A DNA stretch of 64,000 nucleotides from Mycobacteroides salmoniphilum (lineage in GTDB: Bacteria > Actinomycetota > Actinomycetes > Mycobacteriales > Mycobacteriaceae). The stretch spans positions 4,402,001 to 4,466,000 of the forward strand of contig NZ_CP024633.1 in assembly GCF_004924335.1 (NCBI RefSeq). Direction: 5' to 3'. The position numbers and the translations under genes were made by a program. The notes beneath the pieces are model-generated. The model saw nothing but the letters and a program-made list of their open reading frames with translations. It did not search any database and was not told the origin of the DNA. Numbering within the stretch: the stretch's first letter is position 1; every line of letters starts with the position of its first letter. Of the stretch, positions 8,397 to 18,023 are shown in pieces.

Positions 8397-9194
8397 ATGC
8401 GTTGTGACGGCCAGGAGCGGGGCTGTGTCGCATCTGAAACAGCCACCGACGAGCTCCCAGGGATCGTCAGTGCCGATTCCACGGCCCATGCGGACGGGCC
8501 GAACCACCACCCGCGCCGCGTGTCCAGCTTCCGTTCACGCGGGTCGTCGCTGTCCGACGGCCAGCAGAAGGCCTGGGACAAGTCGTGGCTGACCTACGGC
8601 CGAGTCGCCCGGGAGACCGACGGCACCTGCCCACCGCTGAATCCTGCGGCATGGTTCGGACGCACCGCCCCCTTGATCCTCGAAATAGGCTGCGGTACAG
8701 GGACATCCACTGCCGCCATGGCGCTGGAAGAACCCCAGTTCAACGTGCTGGCGGTGGAGGTCTACCGCAAGGGCCTCGCCCAGCTCCTGTCGGCGATCGA
8801 TCGCGAAGGTATCGACAACATCCGGCTGATCCGCGGGGATGCACTGGACGTGCTGGAGCACCTGTTGCCGTCGGGAACGCTGACCGCAGCACGGGTGTTC
8901 TTCCCCGATCCGTGGCCGAAGACCCGCCACCACAAGCGCCGGCTACTGCAACCGGGCACCGTGGCGCTGCTCTCGGACCGGCTCCGCCCGGGCGGCACCC
9001 TGCATGTGGCCACCGACCATGCGAATTACGCCGAACATATCGCCGAGGTCGGGGACAACGAATCCACCCTGCGGCGCCTTGAACTCGATGATCCCCGCAT
9101 TCCGGTCTCCGTGAGCCGGCCCACCACTAAGTTCGAGGGGAAAGCGCACACGGTCGGCAGTGCGATCAACGACTTCGTCTGGGAGCGACTGTGA
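8397..9194 (+). CDS. trmB: tRNA (guanine-N7-)-methyltransferase
   Basis: TrmB methylates G46 in the variable loop of tRNAs using SAM. The 265-residue product has the SAM motif LILEIGCGTGTSTAAMA, the strand FNVLAVEVYRKGL, and the family-defining FFPDPWPKTRHHKRRL that binds tRNA, followed by LRPGGTLHVATDHANYAEH. The length is that of mycobacterial TrmB. The first 60 residues are poorly conserved and the exact start is uncertain (ATG 8397 follows GGGAAG). The stop overlaps the NYN gene start (GTGA), and mmpL3 follows, as in M. tuberculosis Rv0208c-Rv0206c. Confidence 0.93.
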   Translation: MRCDGQERGCVASETATDELPGIVSADSTAHADGPNHHPRRVSSFRSRGSSLSDGQQKAWDKSWLTYGRVARETDGTCPPLNPAAWFGRTAPLILEIGCGTGTSTAAMALEEPQFNVLAVEVYRKGLAQLLSAIDREGIDNIRLIRGDALDVLEHLLPSGTLTAARVFFPDPWPKTRHHKRRLLQPGTVALLSDRLRPGGTLHVATDHANYAEHIAEVGDNESTLRRLELDDPRIPVSVSRPTTKFEGKAHTVGSAINDFVWERL

Positions 9195-9874
9195 GCCTGG
9201 CCGAGGACCTGGAACGCCCCGATACGGTGGATGAATCGGATCACCGACGTCGGGTGTTGCGGGTACTGCTGGTGTGGGACGCACCAAACCTCGATATGGG
9301 CCTGGGCGCCATCATCGGCGGCCGCCCCTCCGCGGAGAACCGGCCGCGGTTCGACGCCCTGGGGCGTTGGCTGCTCGAACGCACTGCCGCGTACTCGGCG
9401 GATCATCCCCATTGCCTCGTCGAAGCCGAGGCAACCGTGTTTACCAACATCGCGCCGGGGAATGCCGAAGTGGTGCGCCCATGGGTCGAGGCGCTGCGCA
9501 ACGTTGGGTTTGCGGTATTTGCCAAACCCAAGATCGACGAAGACAGCGACGTCGACGTCGACATGCTTGCTCATATCGAGCTGCGGTCCGAGGAAGGCCT
9601 GGCCGGGGTGCTCGTGGCCTCGGCGGATGGTCAGGCTTTCCGCGAACCGATGGAGAAAATCGCCGGTGACGGGGTGCCCGTCAGTGTGCTGGGATTTCGC
9701 GAACATGCGAGTTGGGCGCTAACCTCGGATACTCTGGAGTTCGTCGATCTCGAGGACATACCCGGAGTTTTCCCCCGAGCCTTGCCGCGGGTGGGTCTCG
9801 ATTCGCTCCCCGACGAAGGCGCCTGGTTGCAGCCATTCCGACCCTTGTCGGCATTGCTTACGTCCAGGACATGA
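9191..9874 (+). CDS. NYN domain (PIN-like) putative ribonuclease
   Basis: The 227-residue protein carries a NYN domain of the PIN-like nuclease fold: LLVWDAPNLDMGLG (first acidic residue and Asn), then DEDSDVDVDMLAHIE (central acidic cluster) and GVLVASADGQAFREP (third acidic site), the order expected for metal-dependent RNases. Its GTG start overlaps the trmB stop by four bases, and mmpL3 starts 37 bp downstream. The linkage trmB-NYN-mmpL3 is conserved (Rv0207c position), suggesting an RNA-processing role next to tRNA modification. The RNA target is unknown. Confidence 0.85.
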   Translation: MSLAEDLERPDTVDESDHRRRVLRVLLVWDAPNLDMGLGAIIGGRPSAENRPRFDALGRWLLERTAAYSADHPHCLVEAEATVFTNIAPGNAEVVRPWVEALRNVGFAVFAKPKIDEDSDVDVDMLAHIELRSEEGLAGVLVASADGQAFREPMEKIAGDGVPVSVLGFREHASWALTSDTLEFVDLEDIPGVFPRALPRVGLDSLPDEGAWLQPFRPLSALLTSRT

Positions 9875-9911
9875 AAACTCAGCGCGTGAGAGACGCTAGT
9901 TAGGAGATTCT

Positions 9912-12900
9912 GTGTTCGCCTGGTGGGGCCGAATGGTGTACCGATATCGGTTCATCGTCGTCGCCGCGTTCGTCACGATCTGCCTGGGTTCCGGGCTGTT
10001 CGGGATAACGCTCGGCGACCACGTGACGCAGAGCGGTTTCTTCGCCGACAACAGCGAGTCCGTGAAGGCCTCCGTGATGGCCGACGACGCGCTGGGACGT
10101 GACCGAACCACCCACGTCGTCGCCGTCATCGCGGCCCCGGAGGGCAAGACCGTCGATGATCCTGACTTCCAGAAGAAGGTCACCGACCACTTCAACCAGC
10201 TTCAGAAGGACAACCCCAACGAGGTCTACGGCTGGGCCGGCTGGTTACGCGCCCCCACCAGCACAGACCCCACCGTCAAACGGATGGTGACCGACGACCG
10301 TAAGCACACCTTCGTCTCTGTCAGCCTCAACGGCGACGATGACGACACCATCCTCAACAACTACAAGGCCCTGTCGAATCCGGACAAGGACGACGACCCC
10401 GCGAAGAACAAGTTCCTACTCAACGGTGTCGATATCCAGCTGGCCGGCCTGCAGCCGGTCGCCAGCGAGCTGACCGGAACCATCGGCAAGGACCAGCAGC
10501 GCATGGAGGTCCTGTCGCTGCCTGTCATGGCCGTCGTGTTGTTCTTCGTCTTCGGTGGTGTGATCGCCGCCGGCCTACCCCTGATGGTGGGTGGTCTGAC
10601 CATCGCCGGCGCACTCGGAATCATGCGTTTGATCACGCTGTTCGCGCCGGTGCACTTCTTCGCTCAGCCGGTGGTCACACTCATCGGCCTGGGCATCGCC
10701 ATCGACTACTCGCTATTCATCGTCAGCCGTTTCCGCGAGGAAATCGCCGAGGGTTACGACACCGAAACTGCGGTCCGGCGCACCGTCATCACCTCGGGGC
10801 GCACCGTCATGTTCTCGGCGACCCTGATCGCGGCCGCCTTGATGCCGATGCTCATCGTGCCGCAGCAGTTCCTGAGGTCGCTGACGTACGCCGGTATCGC
10901 CTCGGTGCTGCTCGCCGCGATTCTGGCGGTCACCGTGCTGCCCGCGTGTCTGGGTGTTCTCGGGCGGCATGTCGACGCCCTGAGCATCAAGCGGTTCAGC
11001 CGCACCAAGTCACGCGAGGAGCTGGAGAACGGCTTCTGGGGACGCACCGTCGTCTTCGTGATGCAGCGACCGTTGATGTTCGCCGTGCCGATCGTCATCG
11101 TGATGCTGCTGCTGATCATCCCGCTGGGCAATCTCAAACTCGGCGGATTCAGTGAAAAGTACCTGCCACCAACGAATTCCGTTCGCATGGCACAAGAGGA
11201 CTTCGACACACTCTTCCCCGGCTTCCGTACCGAGACCATCACCATCGTCACCAAGGGCGCGACCGACACGCAGCTCAATCAGATCCGGGCCGATGCGATG
11301 AAGGTTCCGGGGTTTGTCGAGCCCGGCGGGGACAAGACCCAGATGTGGCAGCGCCGTCAGTCGGTCAAGACCGATGGCGACGCCAGCGTCAAAGTCATCC
11401 AGAACGCCTTGATCAATCGCGACACCGCCGGGGCCAAGGTCAAAGAGCTGCGAGCGATGTCCGTCCCCAAGGGCGTCACGATGTATGTCGGCGGTACTCC
11501 CGCACTCGAGCAGGACTCGATCGACACCGTGTTCGACAAACTTCCGCTGGTGATCGTGATTCTGATCAGCGTCACCACCATCCTGATGTTCCTGGCGTTC
11601 GGCTCGCTGGTACTGCCCATCAAGGCGGCCGTCATGAGCGCCCTCGGCCTGGGCTCCACCATGGGCATCCTGACCTGGATATTCGTTGACGGCCACTTCT
11701 CCACATGGCTGAACTTCACCCCGACCCCGCTCACAGCGCCGGTCATCGTGCTGATCATCGTCGTCATCTACGGCCTGTCCAGCGACTACGAAGTGTTCTT
11801 GATGTCCCGCATGATCGAGGCGCGACATCAAGGGCTATCGACCACCGAGGCCGTACGCGTGGGTACCGCCAACACCGGGCGCATCATCACCGCAGCCGCG
11901 TTGATTCTGATCGTGGTGGCCGGCGGCTTCGCTTTCTCCGATCTGGTGATGATGAAATACCTGGCCTTCGGTCTCATCGCCGCACTGATCCTCGACGCCA
12001 CCGTGGTCCGCATGCTGCTCATCCCGGCGGTCATGAAGCTGCTCGGCGACGACTGCTGGTGGGCACCGGCCTGGATGAAGCGTGTCCAGGTCAAACTCGG
12101 CCTCGGTGAAGTCACCCTCCCCGACGAGCGCAAGCGCCCGACCGGCCGCGAACAGGCCATCGCGGCGGCGACCTCTCCGGTCGGGTCCAACGCACGCACC
12201 ACCAAGCTGGCGATCGCCTCCGAGCGCACCCGGTTGCCCTCGACACCCCCAGCGCGCCAACACGATCCGTCGGCGCCGGCCCGGCCCACGCCGACTCCTC
12301 CCGCTCCCCCGACCACACCGGTCAGCCTGGCGGGTAACACCGGAGGCGACGCGCCCGCGACGACGCGGATGTCGGTGCCCGGTAAGAACGTTGCTCCCAC
12401 CGATGCGCCCACCACGCGCGTACCCGGTGGAAACCCCGCCGGCCCGGATGCTCCAACCACCCGCAGCAGCGTCGCCGGCACGCACCGCCCGGACCGCCGC
12501 AATGCCGATAGAGAGATCGAGTCGTGGCTCGGCGAGCTGCGCGGTCCCAAGCAGCCCGGCTCCGGACCGGCCGCCGAGTCGGGGGATGCGACCACCGCGA
12601 TACCCATCTCCAAGCCTCCTCAGTCCACGCCACAACCGCCGCAGCCGAACCGTGCCAACAGCACTCCGGCTGAGGACGCGACGACGGCGATGCCGATCGC
12701 CACACCGGATGCCACGCGGCAGGGTCCACCCCGGGCTCCGCGTCCCCCGCAGCCCACTCCCCCCGCCGCTGATGCGACGGAGGCGTTACCGGCATCCGGA
12801 CAGAGTCGTGATCAGAAGCGCACGCCAGAGCAACAGCAGGAAGCGGACGAGGCCACTCGCCGTAGCCGTGGCGGAAGTGTCAGCGCCCAGGATCTGCTGC

Positions 12901-12923
12901 GCCGTGAGGGACGCCGCATCTAG
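9912..12923 (+). CDS. mmpL3: MmpL3, trehalose monomycolate transporter (RND superfamily)
   Basis: MmpL3 moves trehalose monomycolate across the inner membrane and is essential for mycolic acid export; it is also linked to heme uptake. The 1003-residue product has twelve spans in two halves, each with a porter domain. The proton-relay Asp-Tyr pairs are seen in GLGIAIDYSLFIVSRFREE (first half) and VVIYGLSSDYEVFLMSRM (second half). The GTG start at 9912 follows AGGAGA. After about residue 735 comes a long disordered tail rich in Pro, Thr and Ala with six copies of a DA(P)TT-type micro-repeat, ending SVSAQDLLRREGRRI. The gene is third in a trmB-NYN-mmpL3 run. Confidence 0.97.
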   Translation: MFAWWGRMVYRYRFIVVAAFVTICLGSGLFGITLGDHVTQSGFFADNSESVKASVMADDALGRDRTTHVVAVIAAPEGKTVDDPDFQKKVTDHFNQLQKDNPNEVYGWAGWLRAPTSTDPTVKRMVTDDRKHTFVSVSLNGDDDDTILNNYKALSNPDKDDDPAKNKFLLNGVDIQLAGLQPVASELTGTIGKDQQRMEVLSLPVMAVVLFFVFGGVIAAGLPLMVGGLTIAGALGIMRLITLFAPVHFFAQPVVTLIGLGIAIDYSLFIVSRFREEIAEGYDTETAVRRTVITSGRTVMFSATLIAAALMPMLIVPQQFLRSLTYAGIASVLLAAILAVTVLPACLGVLGRHVDALSIKRFSRTKSREELENGFWGRTVVFVMQRPLMFAVPIVIVMLLLIIPLGNLKLGGFSEKYLPPTNSVRMAQEDFDTLFPGFRTETITIVTKGATDTQLNQIRADAMKVPGFVEPGGDKTQMWQRRQSVKTDGDASVKVIQNALINRDTAGAKVKELRAMSVPKGVTMYVGGTPALEQDSIDTVFDKLPLVIVILISVTTILMFLAFGSLVLPIKAAVMSALGLGSTMGILTWIFVDGHFSTWLNFTPTPLTAPVIVLIIVVIYGLSSDYEVFLMSRMIEARHQGLSTTEAVRVGTANTGRIITAAALILIVVAGGFAFSDLVMMKYLAFGLIAALILDATVVRMLLIPAVMKLLGDDCWWAPAWMKRVQVKLGLGEVTLPDERKRPTGREQAIAAATSPVGSNARTTKLAIASERTRLPSTPPARQHDPSAPARPTPTPPAPPTTPVSLAGNTGGDAPATTRMSVPGKNVAPTDAPTTRVPGGNPAGPDAPTTRSSVAGTHRPDRRNADREIESWLGELRGPKQPGSGPAAESGDATTAIPISKPPQSTPQPPQPNRANSTPAEDATTAMPIATPDATRQGPPRAPRPPQPTPPAADATEALPASGQSRDQKRTPEQQQEADEATRRSRGGSVSAQDLLRREGRRI

Positions 12924-12949
12924 CGACGCCCCTGCCGCCGGCAGCTGGG

Positions 12950-14800
12950 TTACTTGACGGGCAACTCGGTGACGGATTGCTCGCCGCGCGTTGCGTATTC
13001 ACGGGCGTACACCGTGCCGCCGGCGAGTAGCAGCAGGCCGGTGACGATGAACGCGCCGATTCGGGCGATGCCGTCGAGGGTGGCCAGGTCGAAGAGGAAG
13101 AGTTTCGCGACGGCCATCGCCGCTAGCACGAATCCCGTTCGGGTAACCCAGCTCTGGCCACGGTAACGCCGTAGGCCGGCGAGTAGCAGCGTCACGGAGA
13201 CCGCCATCCAGGACACCGTCGCCAGTCCGTGACCCAGCAGGAATCCGTCGTTATCGCCGAGCAGCGCGGTACCGGAGAGCACAATCGCCGCCGTCCCCGC
13301 GTACAGCATCGACACCCCGGCCAGGACACCGCGCACCGGAGCGGACTGCGGGCTCGCCCAGCCAACCCGATGCATGGCCGCCATCACCATAGCGACCGCG
13401 GCGGCGCTCAGCACGCTCGCGACGATCAGCAGCGGACCGGCCGCATATACGGCGCTGGTCGAGTCGATGAGCAGTTTCGGGGGCACATACGCGACGTATG
13501 CCATGCCGCCCAGCGCGCCGAAGACCTGCCCGAGCACCAACGAAATACGTTCCCGTAGTTGGTATCCGACGGCGGAGAAAGTCAGCGCCAGCGCCAACAG
13601 CGCCACCGCGAGCAAGGCCCCCCTGGTGCCCTCCACCGAGGCCTGCAGCAAGGCCAGCCCTGCCACCGCGGCCATGGCGATGCGCGCGTGCGCCGGAAGA
13701 CCACCCACCAGCAGCAGCACCGTCCCCATCACCGCGGCGATCCCGACGGGTACCAGCACGCCCAGCGGCCACACGGGGAAGAACAGGGCGCTGTAGAGAC
13801 CAGGCACGCAGGCCATGGCAATCATCACCGATGCGGTGAGGTCGCCCTGGCCGGCATGGTCGCCGGTCAGCAGCCATAGCGACCCCACCAGGGTGACCAG
13901 CAGCGTCAGCACCGCCATGATGAGCAAGGCGTACGGCTGTCCCTCACCCGCGGTGGCGCGAATCGCCGCCAGCACCGTCAGGCTGACGCCCACAGTCCGG
14001 AAAGCGTGCAGCACAGGCCAGTTTCGGCCGATTTGAGCAGGCAGGCTCGCGATCAACAACACCAGCGCGAAGGCCGCAAGTTCGACGGTAAACCCATCGG
14101 TGAGGAACGGGGCCAGCAGCGTGATCGCGCCGACCACACCCGCCGCGAAAGGCTGAGAATTCCACTGCCGCGCCAGCACCAAGCCGGCGCCGGCAATGGC
14201 CAGCCCGAGGGCCAGTCCTGCCACCACCGGAATCTTGTCGTAGATCACCGTAAGAGCCAGCACATCGAAGAATGCGGCCGCGAATCCTGTTGCCGCAGTG
14301 GCAATACCGCCGATCCGGCCACCGGGCCTGGATTGCACCCGGACGCCCAGGCCAACCAGACCTGCGGCAAGGACGGCACCGGAGGCCAGGCGCGGTACCG
14401 GACCGAAGTACCCACTCTTGGCGGCCAGCACCAGAAGCATGACCACGCCGGCGAGTGTCACCACCGCACCTGCGAAGGCCATCGCCTTGCTGGCGAATCC
14501 TTCATGCGTCCAGAATGGCTCGTTTCGGGGAGGTATTGCGCCGGGGGCATTTGGCGCCTGAGCCAGCACCGGCATCCGGGTGGGCGGTACGGGGGCTGCC
14601 GCAGGCACGGGCACAGCCAGCGGCGGCGCACCCTGAGAACGTCGGTAGTCGTCCCAATACTGCTGCGCCTTAAGATATTCGGCCTGGGTCCATTCGACCA
14701 TCCGGCCCCGCAGCGCATCGAGCTCGCCGCGCAGCGCACGCTCACGCCCGTCGAGTTGGTCCAGCGTCGCGGTCATCTGCTGCAACTGTGGGTCTGTCAT
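12950..14800 (-). CDS. DUF2339 polytopic membrane protein
   Basis: This 616-residue protein starts with a short coiled-coil-like segment (LQQMTATLDQLDGRERALRG), a Pro/Ala linker, then about 14-16 hydrophobic spans with the pattern of DUF2339 proteins (KAMAFAGAVVTLAGVVMLL, TAATGFAAAFFDVLAL, then a C-terminal AKLFLFDLATLDGIARIGAF). The last segment is the best family signature. ATG 14800 follows GAGAGG; an ATG at 14839 would add 13 residues of poor quality. The function is unknown. It lies 90 bp downstream of the TetR gene at the end of the mce operon, with two palindromic sites in the gap. Confidence 0.85.
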   Translation of the reverse strand: MTDPQLQQMTATLDQLDGRERALRGELDALRGRMVEWTQAEYLKAQQYWDDYRRSQGAPPLAVPVPAAAPVPPTRMPVLAQAPNAPGAIPPRNEPFWTHEGFASKAMAFAGAVVTLAGVVMLLVLAAKSGYFGPVPRLASGAVLAAGLVGLGVRVQSRPGGRIGGIATAATGFAAAFFDVLALTVIYDKIPVVAGLALGLAIAGAGLVLARQWNSQPFAAGVVGAITLLAPFLTDGFTVELAAFALVLLIASLPAQIGRNWPVLHAFRTVGVSLTVLAAIRATAGEGQPYALLIMAVLTLLVTLVGSLWLLTGDHAGQGDLTASVMIAMACVPGLYSALFFPVWPLGVLVPVGIAAVMGTVLLLVGGLPAHARIAMAAVAGLALLQASVEGTRGALLAVALLALALTFSAVGYQLRERISLVLGQVFGALGGMAYVAYVPPKLLIDSTSAVYAAGPLLIVASVLSAAAVAMVMAAMHRVGWASPQSAPVRGVLAGVSMLYAGTAAIVLSGTALLGDNDGFLLGHGLATVSWMAVSVTLLLAGLRRYRGQSWVTRTGFVLAAMAVAKLFLFDLATLDGIARIGAFIVTGLLLLAGGTVYAREYATRGEQSVTELPVK

Positions 14801-14839
14801 GCCTCTCAGCGTGGCGTCTAAGGGATCCGAGGTGAACAC

Positions 14840-14890
14840 GTAGACCTACCGCCGCACGTAGGGGTTTCTCACGGCACTAGGTAGGCCTAC
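14840..14890. promoter_or_regulatory. Two palindromic GTAGNCCTAC sites between TetR and DUF2339 genes
   Basis: GTAGACCTAC (14840-14849, one mismatch from perfect symmetry) and GTAGGCCTAC (14881-14890, perfect palindrome) are 41 bp apart in the short gap upstream of the DUF2339 gene. The second touches the TetR stop codon. They look like paired operator sites, and the adjacent TetR protein is the natural candidate to bind. Confidence 0.45.
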
Positions 14891-15547
14891 TCACCACTGC
14901 CCGTCCACACTGTCTGGCGCTTCGGACGCGACATGTCCTAGATACGCGGCGTACAGGGTTCGGGAGGCAAAGGATTCCTGCTCGCCCCACGGTAGATGTG
15001 GCCGCGTCACCAGCAATGAGGCCACCCCATGCGTGGTCGCCCATAACTGCAGGGCCGATTCCAGGGTATTGCCGGGCGGGAACCGCTCTTCGTCGACGAG
15101 TTCCTGCACGACACCTCGTAGGTGCAGAAATGCCGAGCTGCTGAGTATTTCGTCCGATTCGCTACCGATCCGTGGCGGGCCCGCAGTCGCAAGCCGGTAC
15201 ATCAGCGGGTTCTGCGCCGCGAACCGCACGTAGGCCAGGCCGAGTGCGCGCAGCCGCCCGAGCGCCGTGGAGATGTTGGACGTCGCCCGCTGCAGCGCCT
15301 CACCGAGCTGTTCGAAGTATCGTGAGCACAGCGCGTCCGCCAACTCGTCGGTGCTCGAGAAGTGCCGATAGAAGGACGGTGCCGTGATGCCCAGTGCACG
15401 CGTCAATTCACGGGCCGAAGGGGTGCGGGCCTCGCCGGACCTGAGAACGAGATCCATCGCGGTGTCGATGATCTGCTGCCGCAGCAGCCAACCCTGTCCC
15501 TTGGGCAGGCGCTGCCGTGGTGCGGTTGCGTTGTTCTCGTCACTCAT
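14891..15547 (-). CDS. TetR family transcriptional regulator at 3' end of mce operon
   Basis: The 218-residue protein has a TetR N-terminal helix-turn-helix: RQQIIDTAMDLVLRSGEART, SARELTRALGITAPSFYRHF, STDELADAL. The ligand domain is of the TetR_C_33-like type with AYVRFAAQNPLMYRLATAG. It starts 26 bp after the mceF stop on the same strand, so it is probably co-transcribed with the mce genes and may feed back on them. The palindromes after its stop (14840-14890) and the dyad upstream of yrbEA (24563-24577) are candidate targets. The inducer is unknown. Confidence 0.88.
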   Translation of the reverse strand: MSDENNATAPRQRLPKGQGWLLRQQIIDTAMDLVLRSGEARTPSARELTRALGITAPSFYRHFSSTDELADALCSRYFEQLGEALQRATSNISTALGRLRALGLAYVRFAAQNPLMYRLATAGPPRIGSESDEILSSSAFLHLRGVVQELVDEERFPPGNTLESALQLWATTHGVASLLVTRPHLPWGEQESFASRTLYAAYLGHVASEAPDSVDGQW

Positions 15548-15573
15548 GTGTCACTCCAACCGCATATCCCGGA

Positions 15574-16824
15574 TCAGCGCGGGGGTTCTATCGGCAGTGT
15601 CGGCCCACCCTGTGGAGTAGGGACGGTGAACCTCCCCTTGGGAGTGGGATCGGTCCTCTTCCCCAGATCGGCGCCCGCCGGTGGGCCGGCAGTGTCGTCA
15701 CCCGCGGGACGCGGCGCATTCTTCGCGCCACGAATCAACACCGCCGGATCATCGCTGACGCAATGGGTGTACAGGGGCGGCTCGGGGAAATCGGCCGTGG
15801 ATGGCGGTACGCGCGGGGTGCCGTAGTCACAGGCGTATCGCGGATACAGGTCGGCGGTTGCCCACACACCGTTGTCGCGCATGGTGTCGGCAATCGCCCC
15901 GAATGTCGATCCGCGGTAATCGGGGAAGAACGCGTTGATGGCCGGTGTACGCACGTAGAGCATCTGCGAGGCAGAGGCCAGGCTGGCGAGCAGGGTGACC
16001 ATGGTGTCGGAGTTGTCGGCGAACAAGCCGTCGACCGCACCCAGCGTCTTCGGGGTCTGATCCACCAGGGTGCGGTAGCCGTTCTGCATCGTGTTGACCC
16101 CCCGCAGGGTGCGACCCAGCGCATCGGAGGTGGCCTTGATGCCCGTGTTCTTGTCGGCCGCGAGGGTCAGCACCACCCGGCTGGTCTTGAGCAGGCTGGT
16201 GGTCTCCGGCAGCACCGAGTCCAAGGTGCTGAGGAGGAAGGTGCCGCCGTCGATGATGTCGGTGAGCTTGCGTGGTCCCTCCTTGCTCAGGCTCAGCTCC
16301 TTCTTGATCAGCTCGAGCTTCTTGGGGTCCACCTGCGCCAACAACCCGTCAGCATCGGCGAGTAGCTTCGCCAGCGTCATCGGAACCTGCACGCCCTCGG
16401 CAATCACACTGCCGTCCTTGAGGAATGGGCCTTGTTGGCCCGGTAGACCCTCGAAGTTGAGGTACTGCTCACCGGCGGCGGAGAGCCCGGTCACCCGAAC
16501 CTTCACCGCAGCGGGGATGACGTACTTCGACTGGATTTCGGCGGTAGCCTCGACCCCCTGCTGAGTGATCTCCAGTGACCGCACCGTGCCGATCTTCACC
16601 CCCCGCAGCGCCACATCCTGACGGGGCAACAATCCCCCCGACTCCGGCAGTTTCACCGTGACCCGATAGGTGGATGCAAAGGGATTGGCCCGCAATGCAC
16701 CTGCGAACAAATAGACCACCGCCACAATTAACGTCAACGCCAGCGCCAGCCCCGACAGCACTGCCTTCTGGCGATGACCGGTACGCACAGCACCGACCAG
16801 AACATTCGCCGCCGCATTGATCAT
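15574..16824 (-). CDS. mceF: Mce family protein MceF
   Basis: Last of the six Mce subunits of this operon (416 residues). It has an N-terminal membrane anchor (AVLSGLALALTLIVAVVYLF), an MlaD/MCE domain (TYRVTVKLPESGGLLPRQDV, VALRGVKIGTVRSLEI, GLSAAGEQYLNFEG), a long helical segment and a C-terminal tail rich in Pro and Gly. Mce subunits form a periplasm-spanning tunnel that carries lipids to the YrbE permease. Its ATG overlaps the mceE stop (ATGA). The cargo of this particular Mce system cannot be deduced. Confidence 0.92.
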   Translation of the reverse strand: MINAAANVLVGAVRTGHRQKAVLSGLALALTLIVAVVYLFAGALRANPFASTYRVTVKLPESGGLLPRQDVALRGVKIGTVRSLEITQQGVEATAEIQSKYVIPAAVKVRVTGLSAAGEQYLNFEGLPGQQGPFLKDGSVIAEGVQVPMTLAKLLADADGLLAQVDPKKLELIKKELSLSKEGPRKLTDIIDGGTFLLSTLDSVLPETTSLLKTSRVVLTLAADKNTGIKATSDALGRTLRGVNTMQNGYRTLVDQTPKTLGAVDGLFADNSDTMVTLLASLASASQMLYVRTPAINAFFPDYRGSTFGAIADTMRDNGVWATADLYPRYACDYGTPRVPPSTADFPEPPLYTHCVSDDPAVLIRGAKNAPRPAGDDTAGPPAGADLGKRTDPTPKGRFTVPTPQGGPTLPIEPPR

Positions 16825-18023
16825 CGCCCGGCCCCCGGGGCGGGTGCGGCCGGCGGGACGGTCTCGATGACACCGGGTTCGGTAGGGCTCGGACGCACCG
16901 GAACGTCCTGGCCATACGCGCCCTTACCCACGACGCGCTCCTGCAGTCGCCACAGCGTGTACTTGAGGGATCCCGCCAGCTGCGCCCAGTTGTAGCGCTT
17001 GGGCCCATGTATACCGATATCAGCGAGGGATCCCACGTCGGGTATCGAACCAAGAACCAGCTGATCGAGGCTCGCGCGCAGCGACAGTGAGTTTCCCGCA
17101 GTTGCCTTGATGGCAGTGGGCAGAATCCGGTTGAACGCGGCGAGACTCGTATCGGGATCCAGTGCCACGTCGTTCCACGCCTTAGAGACGGTGTTCGCAT
17201 CGGCGATGATGCTGCGACCGCTGGTATCGGTACCTGCGATCGACGGGAACTTCTGCAGCTGACGTGTCGTATCCCCCACCGTCAGCAGGAGTTCGGTCAA
17301 TTGCGCGGTGTTGGCGGCCAGGGTTTCGGTCGCCGGCCCCGCCGCCGTCACGATATCGGTGACGGTCTGATTCTTCACATCGATCCGGTCGGCCAATTGT
17401 GCCGTCTGCGTGAGGGCCTCAGAGATCTGCGCCGAGCGTGAATTCAGTGTGCCCAGTATCCGATTGGAGTCCGTGATCAAGTCGCCGAACGCCTGGCCCT
17501 GATCGCCGGTTGCCTTGCCGAAACCGTTGACAATATTGGTGAGGTTGCGCACCGCGCCGCCATTGGAGGCCAGCGCGGCCGAGCTTAGCACCGACTCCAC
17601 CGTCGCGGCGGCGGTCGTCAACTCCAGGCCAATGGTGTCACCGTCCCCGAGCACGGGGCCGTCCGAGGGTGCCCCGACAGGCGGCCGAATCGAGACAAAA
17701 ACATCACCTAGCGGTGTGGCCGAACGTAATTCGGCGGTGCTGCCCTTGGGCAGACGCACCCCGTCCAGGATGCGCAACGTCGTGATCGCGGTGTAGTTAC
17801 TCACGTGCATCTCGTCCACCTGCCCCACATCGGCGCCGGCCAGTTTCACCTTGGCACTGTCGGGCAGATTCAGAACATTCAAGAACAGAGCGGTGAGGTG
17901 GTAGCCGCCGCTGCCGATGCCGGGAGCGGGTAACGGCAGGTCGCCCAGCCCATTGGTGGAGCATCCGCTGAGGATGGTGGCAGTCAGCAAGGCCGCCGAT
18001 GTCAGTAACCCGGTACGCGCCAC
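16821..18023 (-). CDS. mceE: Mce family lipoprotein MceE
   Basis: This is the lipoprotein subunit of the Mce complex (400 residues). It has a lipobox LTATILSGCS with Cys21, followed by LPLPAPGIGSGGYHLTALFLNVLNLPDSAKV, the typical MceE opening, and the MCE domain through GSTAELRSATPLGDVFVSI. The GTG start at 18023 shares one base with the mceD TAG stop and puts the lipobox at the right distance; starts further upstream would bury it. It ends with a Pro-rich tail. Confidence 0.92.
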   Translation of the reverse strand: MARTGLLTSAALLTATILSGCSTNGLGDLPLPAPGIGSGGYHLTALFLNVLNLPDSAKVKLAGADVGQVDEMHVSNYTAITTLRILDGVRLPKGSTAELRSATPLGDVFVSIRPPVGAPSDGPVLGDGDTIGLELTTAAATVESVLSSAALASNGGAVRNLTNIVNGFGKATGDQGQAFGDLITDSNRILGTLNSRSAQISEALTQTAQLADRIDVKNQTVTDIVTAAGPATETLAANTAQLTELLLTVGDTTRQLQKFPSIAGTDTSGRSIIADANTVSKAWNDVALDPDTSLAAFNRILPTAIKATAGNSLSLRASLDQLVLGSIPDVGSLADIGIHGPKRYNWAQLAGSLKYTLWRLQERVVGKGAYGQDVPVRPSPTEPGVIETVPPAAPAPGAGR

